Part shown: positions 1 through 5,575 of the stretch, in pieces
Position numbering within the stretch: position 1 is the first letter of the stretch
How the letters are laid out: every line of letters starts with the position of its first letter
NCBI GenBank assembly: GCA_938028585.1
Contig: CALIZH010000117.1
Span: 1-8,861 of the forward strand
DNA length: 8,861 bases
Direction: 5' to 3'
Origin: an uncultured Actinomyces sp.
Lineage (GTDB): Bacteria; Actinomycetota; Actinomycetes; Actinomycetales; Actinomycetaceae
Position numbers and translations under genes: made by a program
Notes under the pieces: model-generated
What the model saw: the letters and a program-made list of their open reading frames with translations, nothing else
Database searches by the model: none
What the model was told of the DNA's origin: nothing

Positions 1-1
1 C

Positions 2-88
2 CTCGCCGTCCTAGAACCCACCGAGGAAGAACTCACCGACGGCTCCTGGAACTGGAGGCCGACCGCCCCAGCAGAAAGCCAGACATGA
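2..88 (+). CDS. 3' end of a membrane-protein family gene (partial, upstream of window)
   Basis: The frame opens at the window edge and gives 28 residues (LAVLEPTEEELTDGSWNWRP, then TAPAESQT) before a TGA at 86-88. It matches the C-terminus of the intact family member at 5576-6361 (LAILEPTEEELTDGSWTW) and the relic tail after IS copy 2 (EEEFTDGSWNWRSTAPADSH, then AST). It is therefore the last part of a third member of the same tandem family, whose body lies outside the window. The function of the family is unknown to me. The acidic EEE-T-DGSW-W ending is its most recognisable mark. Only the C-terminus is visible, so whether the gene is intact cannot be judged. The hairpin found in the last copy (6323-6353) is imperfect here. 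Confidence 0.75.
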   Translation, partial: LAVLEPTEEELTDGSWNWRPTAPAESQT

Positions 89-104
89 AACAATACGAAT
101 ATAT

Positions 105-163
105 AAACAGGCAAGAAATCCTACTACGCAGCACACAGAACACAGCAGTGACAAGATTTACGA
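105..163 (+). repeat. Conserved family spacer, copy 1
   Basis: These 59 bases align without gaps to 5517-5575. I counted 12 mismatches, so 47 of 59 match. In copy 2 the repeat runs straight into the ATG of the family gene at 5576 and carries an AGGA ribosome-binding site. Here AGGAT has become AAGAT and the base triplet in the ATG position is GGG, so translation cannot start at this place. The next family gene instead starts 105 bp further on, at 269. The rest of the stretch 89-268 holds no gene I can support. Confidence 0.7.
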
Positions 164-921
164 GGGTTGGAAGAGCGTGTTCACAAACTGAAGTTCGCTT
201 GGAGCAATATACTCTGCAGAATCCTCTAAAGTTATCGCAGCGCGAACCCCCGCAAGAAGTTGAACATCATGCCGAACCGACCTCGATTGAGTATGGACAA
301 GGTAGACAAAGGACGAAATCGAACCCAGGCTGTGATTACGACAGTATCTCCCATCCTGACACCCTTAGCCACCCTTTTCTATCATGCTGACAATATGACG
401 GCATCTCTGGGACTTCTTTATACGAGTCTCGTTATGGCCTCCGCTGCCGGATCTTTGCAAGCCCTAAAGAATCACGTCTTCCACGGAAGACTCTGGTGGA
501 CAAGCAATGAAACGCGGACAGAACTGATTGTTCCTCCAGCCTTAGTGAGGTCAGAAATACTCCCACTTTCTTTGGCTGCATTCTCCGTCGTCGTAGGAAT
601 TGTCGCTCGAGCGATAGAAAGTCGTGACGCCTGGATGGTTTCCCTCGGATTGACAACATTGGGTATGTTAGCCCTTTACCACCTGTTTCCGACCCTCAGA
701 GCGAGACGCGCCCATGGACACAGAATCTCCTTAAGTAAGAATGGACTCGAACTGACCCGGATCGATGGGCACACTGACATGATTCCGTGGAAGGCTCATC
801 CGTACCTCAAGGAGATCCGTCAAGGATATGCCATCATCGCCCTCAAAGGCCAGGAAAACCTGCACTACCCCATCGGCTACCTCCCCATGAGCATGCGCCA
901 GCTCGAACGCCTCCTAAGCAC

Positions 922-924
922 TTT
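922..924. repeat. Left outer target-site duplication (TTT)
   Basis: TTT directly precedes the left IR of IS copy 1, and the same TTT follows the right IR of IS copy 2 at 5364-5366. The intact paralogue reads AGCACTTTCTCAACC here, so keeping one TTT rebuilds the gene exactly. A 3-bp duplication suits ISL2-type members of the IS5 family. Confidence 0.8.
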
Positions 925-978
925 GAAGGTTATTCAGGGGAGGGTGTTGGGGTTTGGGTGGGTGTGTTACGCAGGGGT

Positions 979-1041
979 GATGGCTCGTTCCTGTGGGAGA
1001 ATTCTTGTCGCCAGACAAAACCTCTATGGAAACGAGCCATC
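979..1041 (+). promoter_or_regulatory. Inverted repeat ahead of transposase start (copy 1)
   Basis: GATGGCTCGTT at 979-989 pairs perfectly with AACGAGCCATC at 1031-1041, ending three bases before the proposed GTG start. A smaller TTGTC-GCCA-GACAA hairpin sits in the loop. Such a structure could block translation from transcripts that enter the IS from outside, as known for IS10 and IS50. That role is inferred here. Confidence 0.4.
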
Positions 1042-1044
1042 GCC

Positions 1045-1794
1045 GTGAAGTGTACCACCGGGCTGAGTGCCCATCAGTTCGCCGAGCTGACCCAGTGGAT
1101 CAGCCAGAGCAAACCGCTCCACACCATCCCGGCGATCCTCGGGGTGGCCGGGTCGCTGCAGGCGACGCTGATCTACCTGCGCCATAACCTTCCCCAGGCT
1201 GCCATCGGTGAGCTGCTCGGCGTGTCCCAGCCCACCGTCTCCCGGGCCGTCAAGGCCCTCACTGAGCTGGTCACCCGCGCCCTGGACGGCTACCTCATCA
1301 CCGCCGAGGAGGTCGCCCCGGGCTGCGACTACGTCCTGGACGGCACCCTGATGCCCTGCTGGAGCTGGAAGGCCCACCCCGAGCTGTGGTCGGGCAAGCA
1401 CAAGCGCACCGGGCTCAACATCCAGGTCCTGGTCACCCCCGCCGGTCGTCTGGTGTGGGTCTCGGATCCCTGCCCGGGATCCACCCATGACGTCGCCGCC
1501 CTGGACGCCTCCGGCCTGCTCGAGGGCCTCGACGTCAGCGGGTGGGTCGCCGACAAGGGCTACATCGGACGGGGGATGATCACCCCACCAAGGAAGCCGG
1601 CCGGCAAACAGCTCTCCGACACCGCCAAGAAGGTCAGCCGCAGCATCAACCGGGTCAGGTACATAGTCGAGCAGGTCAACGCCCACATCAAGACCTGGAA
1701 GATCCTCAAGGAGGACTACCGACGCCCCCTGAACACATTCCCACAAACCATCACAGCCACCCTCATGCTCTACACCTACACCACCACCCCCTGA
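1045..1794 (+). CDS. IS5-family DDE transposase, copy 1
   Basis: This 249-residue protein cuts and joins the IS ends. From the GTG start (VKCTTGLSAHQFAEL) it has an N-terminal helix-turn-helix around LPQAAIGELLGVSQPTVSRA, as in HTH_Tnp_4. A DDE_Tnp_4-type catalytic domain follows: first Asp in VLDGTLMP, the GSTHD block, second Asp in VADKGYIG, and the Glu in VEQVNAHIKTW. All are present and there is no frameshift, so it should be active. The frame is open upstream (to 787 through the interrupted gene), but those residues do not belong to the transposase. The start at 1045 is chosen because relatives begin close to the TGLS motif; no clear ribosome-binding site is visible. The TGA lies within the right IR. 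The translation is identical to copy 2. Confidence 0.88.
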   Translation: MKCTTGLSAHQFAELTQWISQSKPLHTIPAILGVAGSLQATLIYLRHNLPQAAIGELLGVSQPTVSRAVKALTELVTRALDGYLITAEEVAPGCDYVLDGTLMPCWSWKAHPELWSGKHKRTGLNIQVLVTPAGRLVWVSDPCPGSTHDVAALDASGLLEGLDVSGWVADKGYIGRGMITPPRKPAGKQLSDTAKKVSRSINRVRYIVEQVNAHIKTWKILKEDYRRPLNTFPQTITATLMLYTYTTTP

Positions 1795-1937
1795 ATAACC
1801 TTCCAAGGTCCGTGAATATGTTTACTCCATTCTTTCGGAATATCTACCTTGTAAGGGTCTATCGCAGCAGACTTGGATGGGACATAAAATGGCGACCCAT
1901 CTTGGCAGAATTCGAGGTACTTCATATCCAGCGGCAT
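1776..1937 (-). pseudogene. 5' fragment of a class III/IV lanthipeptide synthetase (lanKC-like), cut by IS copy 1
   Basis: ATG at 1937 follows an excellent ribosome-binding site (AAGGAG at 1950-1945, seven bases away). Native coding covers 45 codons, to the Trp at 1805-1803; eight more codons read into the IS before TAG at 1778-1776. The residues begin MPLDMKYLEFCQDGSPFYVP, and the end includes VDIPKEWSKHIHGPW. This resembles the conserved start of LanKC enzymes as I recall them: (D)xRYLxFCxxDSPFYDSP, a variable stretch, then VPxGWxRxxxGxW leading to QGWKIHVS. LanKC enzymes phosphorylate and dehydrate Ser/Thr in a precursor peptide and form lanthionine rings. The kinase and cyclase domains are missing, so the fragment is non-functional. 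It starts 85 bases after the permease stop on the same strand, so it was probably the third gene of that operon. No precursor peptide gene was found in the gap. The match is from memory, not a search. Confidence 0.6.
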
Positions 1938-2022
1938 TATATATCTCCTTACGTTTCGCCAACGTCGGTCACATTGCGGATTAAATAATACTGAGAGCTG
2001 AAAAGACTACATAGATCAAGTT

Positions 2023-3411
2023 CTATTCGTTCGCCAGAGTATGTCCAATCGGAGCACTGTACGCCTTTTTAACTGGTGCCAAAAGAACGATAGATAATGA
2101 GATAAACGAAACGCTAGCTACAACCATCAGTGGGCCGATAGCTGGATCCGGCAGGAAGCCTAGGCCCGCCTTATAGAAAAATAGTGCTTCTCCTACTGCG
2201 GTCACAATGAGAGGTACGCTCGACAGCAATAAGGCGGTGCAGGTGTATAGTAAAGACTCAATAACTGCTTGACTCCGGATTTGCTTGATGGTACTTCCTC
2301 CACACCGAAGGATGGCAAACTCTCGCTGTCGGGAACGAGAAGTCATAGCCACCACGGCGATAGCTCCTAAAAGCGCCATCAAACCGAGAATAGCAATCAT
2401 AACGAGAGTATCGAGTTGATTGATCTTATTGGGAAGGTGAGCTGATACCACTACAGATTCTGTAGTGTACAAATTGGTCATTAAAGCGGCGGTAAATGAG
2501 AATCCTAATCCAAGTAATGCCACAGCGCTACCAGACAGCGATGCGCGCCAGCTCGTTGAGCGACGGGCGACAAGCCATGGTCCACCAAGATGCGCCAATG
2601 GTGACGACCAAACTTTTAATAGACCCGGCACGAGAGCCGGAGCAATAATAACAGACAGAATAGAGATCAATATGGCTGCAAGCATTGCTTGACCGCCGCC
2701 AGCGGGTAATCCATCGTCTATCTTCCGTGGTTGACTGGTGAACGCCAGGAATAGCTGGCCTGCGCAGATCAGACTCCATAACGCGCCCAGACCCCATCGA
2801 GTTAGACTCATACGACGAATAGAGAGACTCGTTTCGCGAATAGCTTCAGTAGCTGGAACCTTAACAGCTGTTCTTGCTGGCCCGAAAGCTCCCAGAACAG
2901 CGATTCCTACTACCGAAACGGCTGTAAAAAGAATCGTGGTCGGTGTTTGAATCACTTCGATGGCGCCCATTTTTTCGGACGCTATACGGGTGAGGATCGA
3001 AGAAAAAGTTTGATCAACTAGGATCCCCACTAGTATACCGGGAATGCACGACACTAAACCTAGTGTCGCTATAGTCATAATGACGCTCAAGAACACTTGC
3101 CGTGGTACGGCTCCCGCTAATCGCCAGCGAGCCCAATTCGTGCGTAGTGCCTGTACGCATGATTGTCCGACAACGGCAACCACTGGGATAGCAACTAATG
3201 CCGAATAAATGTAGATCGATAGTCCACTCATTTCAAGTTCCGCCGGACTAACCCCAGATGCTCTAGCAGTAGCTACTACTTCAGGCCTGATGACTGAAAA
3301 TCTATGGGCTAGACACACATTTACTAATGTTGCAGCGAAAGCTAACACTAACACTGTACCAGACCATGATTTCCATTGAGATAGCAAGGAGCGCAATATG
3401 TACCGTGTCAT
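2023..3411 (-). CDS. ABC transporter permease, FtsX/MacB-like
   Basis: This 462-residue membrane protein should form the channel for the ATPase encoded just upstream. About ten hydrophobic segments are seen, near residues 18-36, 66-85, 106-131, 158-178, 207-224, 242-262, 294-312, 336-357, 388-407 and 426-446. Two FtsX-type modules are visible. The first carries WARWRLAGAVPRQV and ends PARTAVKVPATEAIRE. The second carries RQREFAILRCGGSTIKQIRS and ends near SAPIGHTLANE. The large periplasmic MacB domain is absent, as in actinobacterial and Firmicute peptide export, immunity or resistance pumps. The start is ATG 3411, not TTG 3429: GGGAG lies nine bases upstream, and the ATG comes four bases after the ATPase stop, so translation is probably coupled. 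The adjoining lanKC-like fragment suggests a lanthipeptide as substrate; that is inference. Confidence 0.85.
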   Translation of the reverse strand: MTRYILRSLLSQWKSWSGTVLVLAFAATLVNVCLAHRFSVIRPEVVATARASGVSPAELEMSGLSIYIYSALVAIPVVAVVGQSCVQALRTNWARWRLAGAVPRQVFLSVIMTIATLGLVSCIPGILVGILVDQTFSSILTRIASEKMGAIEVIQTPTTILFTAVSVVGIAVLGAFGPARTAVKVPATEAIRETSLSIRRMSLTRWGLGALWSLICAGQLFLAFTSQPRKIDDGLPAGGGQAMLAAILISILSVIIAPALVPGLLKVWSSPLAHLGGPWLVARRSTSWRASLSGSAVALLGLGFSFTAALMTNLYTTESVVVSAHLPNKINQLDTLVMIAILGLMALLGAIAVVAMTSRSRQREFAILRCGGSTIKQIRSQAVIESLLYTCTALLLSSVPLIVTAVGEALFFYKAGLGFLPDPAIGPLMVVASVSFISLSIVLLAPVKKAYSAPIGHTLANE

Positions 3412-3415
3412 AATT

Positions 3416-4153
3416 CTATTCTCCCTCAACAGCGTTATTCATTATCGAGAGTAGAATCTCCGAACTAATTCCACTGTCTAAGCGACTAATGATATGTCCG
3501 TCACGCAGAATCATTACTGAGTCAGCCAAGGAAGCGGCATTCAAATCGTGAGTGACCAACACAACTGTGACGCCATCGTCGGCTAAGCGGCGAAGTTCGT
3601 AGAGAACGACAGAAGCGGATCTAGTATCTAATGCGCCCGTTGGTTCGTCGGCAAATACGATAGCCGGGCGTCTGTAAAGAATTCTACCTAAAGCTACTCG
3701 CTGCTGCTCACCCCCCGACAACGTACTAGTCAACGAATTGGTTCGTGATTCTAATCTCAGTCTAGAAAGCACTTCTTCTAGACGTCTTTGATCAGAACGC
3801 CGCCCTGCTAACGTATCCGATATGGCAATATTCTCACGCACGCTCAGGTATGGGACTAAGTTGTAGGATTGAAAAACAAAACCAACCTTGTCTCGATACA
3901 ACTTTGCGATTTTCGCGGGCGACAGAGCATTGAGGTCCCTTCCCATCAGCGTAACTTGGCCTGAGGTGGCTGATTCTAGTCCTGCCAGGCATAATAATGC
4001 TGTTGATTTCCCTGATCCGCTCGGCCCGACCATACTCGTCATTCTTCCTTGCTCAATTGAGCAGGATATGCCGTGTAGAACTTCAACAGAAGTCGCATCT
4101 GGAACTGGAAATGACTTGCGCAGATTGTGTGCTGAAACAGCTATACCTGTCAT
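3416..4153 (-). CDS. ABC transporter ATP-binding protein (MacB/LolD/SalX-like)
   Basis: This 245-residue cytoplasmic ATPase powers the permease. All motifs are intact: Walker A GPSGSGKST (43-51), Q-loop Q95 in FVFQSYNL, signature LSGGEQQR (145-152), Walker B IVFADE with Glu170, D-loop ALD, and His202 in VTHD. The PTGALD sequence is typical of the subfamily that pairs with FtsX-type permeases. I start it at ATG 4153 because AAGGAG lies seven bases upstream. The in-frame ATG at 4219 overlaps the -10 box of the promoter and has no ribosome-binding site. It is the first gene of a minus-strand operon (ATPase, permease, lanKC-like fragment). It appears complete and should be functional. Substrate specificity cannot be read from the sequence. 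Confidence 0.9.
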   Translation of the reverse strand: MTGIAVSAHNLRKSFPVPDATSVEVLHGISCSIEQGRMTSMVGPSGSGKSTALLCLAGLESATSGQVTLMGRDLNALSPAKIAKLYRDKVGFVFQSYNLVPYLSVRENIAISDTLAGRRSDQRRLEEVLSRLRLESRTNSLTSTLSGGEQQRVALGRILYRRPAIVFADEPTGALDTRSASVVLYELRRLADDGVTVVLVTHDLNAASLADSVMILRDGHIISRLDSGISSEILLSIMNNAVEGE

Positions 4154-4217
4154 CCTGACACTCCTTGGATGCTTGTTTGAATTCGATACATGATATCTTT
4201 TCTCGCCTTTGTTGGCC

Positions 4218-4246
4218 ATTATAACAGTTTGAGCATGAGTTGTCTA
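4218..4246 (-). promoter_or_regulatory. Sigma-70-type promoter of the ABC operon
   Basis: On the minus strand TAGACA (4246-4241) and TATAAT (4223-4218) are 17 bases apart, with a TGn extended -10 (TGT-TATAAT). This differs from consensus only in one base of the -35. It predicts a leader of about 55-60 bases before ATG 4153. The promoter lies inside the cargo, so the transporter can be expressed wherever the transposon lands. Confidence 0.75.
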
Positions 4247-4342
4247 GGAAATACTGCCGGTTGTCAGTTAATAATAATCATGTTGACACGACTCGCAACA
4301 TTTCAATGATCCTTATATGACGTTTTGAACCGATAGGTCATG
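4247..4342. other. Cargo intergenic stretch between gene remnant and promoter
   Basis: AT-rich and without a gene I can support. On the minus strand ATGTTG and CAACAT form a 6-bp stem with a 10-base loop, followed by GATTATTATTAA. It could be a weak terminator for the remnant upstream or an operator for the transporter promoter. Neither is established. Confidence 0.25.
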
Positions 4343-4483
4343 TCAAGATGTCTTCGTAACATGTTCGGTATACTGCCACTGTCGTCCTGGTGGTGCAAGT
4401 ATTTTCAAAAGTTTTTCGATTTCCTCCAATAATGTTGAGAATACGTGCTGGATTATGACATAGCTATAGATGATTCGACAATA
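4343..4483 (-). pseudogene. Possible 3' remnant of an unknown gene cut by IS copy 2
   Basis: Beginning directly at the IS junction, one minus-strand frame stays open for 46 codons to TGA at 4345-4343. It reads YCRIIYSYVIIQHVFSTLLE, continues EIEKLLKILAPPGRQWQYTE and ends HVTKTS. There is no internal ATG near a ribosome-binding site, which fits the C-terminus of a longer protein rather than a small gene. The two other minus-strand frames contain stops in the first half. If real, the gene stood upstream of the transporter operon in the source genome, in the same direction, and lost its 5' part when IS copy 2 inserted. I do not recognise the family. A chance open frame of this length remains possible. 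Confidence 0.35.
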
Positions 4484-4538
4484 GGAAGGTTATTCAGGGG
4501 AGGGTGTTGGGGTTTGGGTGGGTGTGTTACGCAGGGGT

Positions 4539-4601
4539 GATGGCTCGTTCCTGTGGGAGAATTCTTGTCGCCAGACAAAACCTCTATGGAAACGAGCCAT
4601 C
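4539..4601 (+). promoter_or_regulatory. Inverted repeat ahead of transposase start (copy 2)
   Basis: The same 11-bp perfect arms as in copy 1 are seen at 4539-4549 and 4591-4601, with the TTGTC/GACAA hairpin in the loop and the proposed GTG start at 4605. It may limit translation of read-through transcripts. Confidence 0.4.
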
Positions 4602-4604
4602 GCC

Positions 4605-5354
4605 GTGAAGTGTACCACCGGGCTGAGTGCCCATCAGTTCGCCGAGCTGACCCAGTGGATCAGCCAGAGCAAACCGCTCCACACCATCCCGGCGATCCTC
4701 GGGGTGGCCGGGTCGCTGCAGGCGACGCTGATCTACCTGCGCCATAACCTTCCCCAGGCTGCCATCGGTGAGCTGCTCGGCGTGTCCCAGCCCACCGTCT
4801 CCCGGGCCGTCAAGGCCCTCACTGAGCTGGTCACCCGCGCCCTGGACGGCTACCTCATCACCGCCGAGGAGGTCGCCCCGGGCTGCGACTACGTCCTGGA
4901 CGGCACCCTGATGCCCTGCTGGAGCTGGAAGGCCCACCCCGAGCTGTGGTCGGGCAAGCACAAGCGCACCGGGCTCAACATCCAGGTCCTGGTCACCCCC
5001 GCCGGTCGTCTGGTGTGGGTCTCGGATCCCTGCCCGGGATCCACCCATGACGTCGCCGCCCTGGACGCCTCCGGCCTGCTCGAGGGCCTCGACGTCAGCG
5101 GGTGGGTCGCCGACAAGGGCTACATCGGACGGGGGATGATCACCCCACCAAGGAAGCCGGCCGGCAAACAGCTCTCCGACACCGCCAAGAAGGTCAGCCG
5201 CAGCATCAACCGGGTCAGGTACATAGTCGAGCAGGTCAACGCCCACATCAAGACCTGGAAGATCCTCAAGGAGGACTACCGACGCCCCCTGAACACATTC
5301 CCACAAACCATCACAGCCACCCTCATGCTCTACACCTACACCACCACCCCCTGA
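4605..5354 (+). CDS. IS5-family DDE transposase, copy 2
   Basis: Residue-for-residue the same as the 249-residue product of copy 1, with the N-terminal helix-turn-helix and complete D-D-E catalytic set (VLDGT, VADKGYIG, VEQVNAHIKTW). Either copy could supply transposase for both ISs and for the outer ends of the composite unit. An alternative in-frame GTG at 4518 would add 29 residues; I prefer 4605 because the protein family begins near TGLSAHQF. The added stretch also runs across the inverted repeat and lacks family character. Confidence 0.88.
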   Translation: MKCTTGLSAHQFAELTQWISQSKPLHTIPAILGVAGSLQATLIYLRHNLPQAAIGELLGVSQPTVSRAVKALTELVTRALDGYLITAEEVAPGCDYVLDGTLMPCWSWKAHPELWSGKHKRTGLNIQVLVTPAGRLVWVSDPCPGSTHDVAALDASGLLEGLDVSGWVADKGYIGRGMITPPRKPAGKQLSDTAKKVSRSINRVRYIVEQVNAHIKTWKILKEDYRRPLNTFPQTITATLMLYTYTTTP

Positions 5355-5363
5355 ATAACCTTC

Positions 5364-5366
5364 TTT
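5364..5366. repeat. Right outer target-site duplication (TTT)
   Basis: This TTT matches 922-924 at the far end of the composite transposon. The inner junctions (CAA at 1804-1806 and TAG at 4482-4484) do not match each other, which marks the outer ends as the boundaries of the last insertion. Confidence 0.8.
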
Positions 5367-5448
5367 CTCAACCAATAGTAAGCTCTGCACCAGGCTCTCC
5401 AGCCCCGAAGCCCTCGATACGGTCCTCGCCATCCTGGAACCCACCTGA
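5364..5448 (+). pseudogene. 3' part of the split membrane-protein gene
   Basis: This is the continuation of the gene broken at 924. The first TTT is the duplicated target; from 5367 the frame reads STNSKLCTRLSSPEALDTVL, then AILEPT, and stops at TGA 5446-5448. Compared with the paralogues, an extra T at 5446 creates this stop. Skipping it, the frame continues EEEFTDGSWNWRSTAPADSH and AST to TAA at 5516-5518, as in the family. So the gene carries two lesions: the transposon, and a 1-bp insertion that removes 23 C-terminal residues. Which came first cannot be told. It has no start of its own. Confidence 0.75.
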
Positions 5449-5516
5449 GGAAGAATTCACCGACGGCTCCTGGAACTGGAGGTCGACGGCCCCAGCAGAC
5501 AGTCATGCAAGTACCT

Positions 5517-5575
5517 AAACAGGCAGAGAATCCTACTACGCAGTGCACAGCACACGACAGCGACAGGATCTACCA
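5517..5575 (+). repeat. Conserved family spacer, copy 2
   Basis: This copy of the 59-bp spacer lies between the relic gene tail and the intact gene, and matches 105-163 at 47 of 59 positions without gaps. It contains CAGGAT with AGGA at 5565-5568, seven bases before ATG 5576, and is probably the translation start region of family members. Its repetition shows that the array grew by duplication of whole gene-plus-spacer units. Confidence 0.7.

Larger units (their letters stand above)
269..1048 (+). pseudogene. Four-TM membrane protein with C-terminal PH-like domain, 5' part, split by transposon
   Basis: Native coding runs from ATG 269 to base 924, where the IS begins; the frame then reads 41-42 IS-encoded residues to a TGA at 1046-1048. 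I chose 269 over TTG 260 because numbering then matches the intact paralogue exactly (ELTRIDGHTD at 161-170 in both) and AAGAAG lies nine bases upstream. The N-terminal half has hydrophobic stretches near residues 22-38, 44-62, 96-116 and 121-140. The C-terminal half (about 151-218) is soluble and nearly the same as the paralogue: HRISLSKNGLELTRIDGHTD, then LPMSMRQLERLLST. Its strand pattern resembles bacterial PH-like (YcxB-type) domains; that is inference. Joining 924 to 5367 restores the frame (ST-F-STNSKL) for 27 more residues to a TGA at 5446, giving 245 residues. Function unknown; probably inactivated. Confidence 0.7.
925..1803 (+). mobile_element. Insertion sequence, IS5 family (ISL2-like), copy 1
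   Basis: The element is 879 bp long. Its ends are perfect 16-bp inverted repeats: GAAGGTTATTCAGGGG at 925-940 and its complement at 1788-1803. It holds one transposase gene, whose TGA lies inside the right repeat. By eye it is base-for-base the same as copy 2 (constant offset of 3560), so both copies are recent or kept alike by recombination. The left end interrupts the membrane-protein gene; the right end interrupts the lanKC-like gene on the other strand. Confidence 0.9.
925..5363. mobile_element. Composite transposon: two direct IS5-family copies around an ABC transporter cargo
   Basis: Two 879-bp IS copies in the same orientation enclose 1804-4484. Only the outermost ends share a 3-bp duplication (TTT). 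The inner flanks differ: CAA after copy 1 and TAG before copy 2. The target gene is rebuilt in frame when 925-5366 is removed. This is the pattern expected if the whole 4439-bp unit moved as one piece after two independent IS insertions in the source genome. The cargo is lower in GC than the flanking htrA and is cut through a gene at each side, so it was taken from inside a larger locus. Alternative: a circle carrying one IS plus cargo recombined with an IS already resident here. Mismatched inner flanks argue against a simple version of that but do not exclude it. Confidence 0.78.
4485..5363 (+). mobile_element. Insertion sequence, IS5 family (ISL2-like), copy 2
   Basis: This is the second 879-bp copy, in direct orientation to copy 1, with the same 16-bp inverted repeats at 4485-4500 and 5348-5363. 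Its left flank (TAG) is cargo; its right flank (TTT, then CTCAACC) is the continuation of the gene broken at 924. It forms the right arm of the composite transposon. Recombination between the two copies would delete the cargo and leave one IS with matching TTT on both sides. Confidence 0.9.

Noticed and set aside
85..390. 101-codon plus-strand frame starting in the tail of the first gene
   Set aside because: Low-complexity polar sequence without a ribosome-binding site. It overlaps the conserved spacer and the real start of the next gene in another frame.
787..1794. 335-residue frame joining part of the membrane-protein gene region to the transposase
   Set aside because: The upstream part is out of frame with the native gene (269) and only stays open by chance into the IS. 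The transposase proper starts near 1045.
1024..1806. Long minus-strand frame of 260 codons across IS copy 1 (and 286 codons at 4584-5444 in copy 2)
   Set aside because: It is the antisense shadow of the transposase in high-GC DNA. It is Gly- and Asp-rich with no domain motifs, and the sense strand has an intact catalytic domain.
1938..2022. Possible lanthipeptide precursor gene between permease and lanKC-like start
   Set aside because: The 85-base gap was read on the coding strand; its ATGs are followed at once by stop codons, and no Ser/Cys-rich short frame is present.
3412..4219. Longer starts for the ATPase (4219) and the permease (3429)
   Set aside because: The first overlaps the -10 box and lacks a ribosome-binding site. 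The second is a TTG inside the ATPase stop region. The ATGs at 4153 and 3411 both have good sites.
4320..4352. TTGACA followed by TATAAG on the minus strand upstream of the ATPase
   Set aside because: The spacing is 23 bases, too long for a normal promoter. The TAGACA-N17-TATAAT pair nearer the gene is much better.
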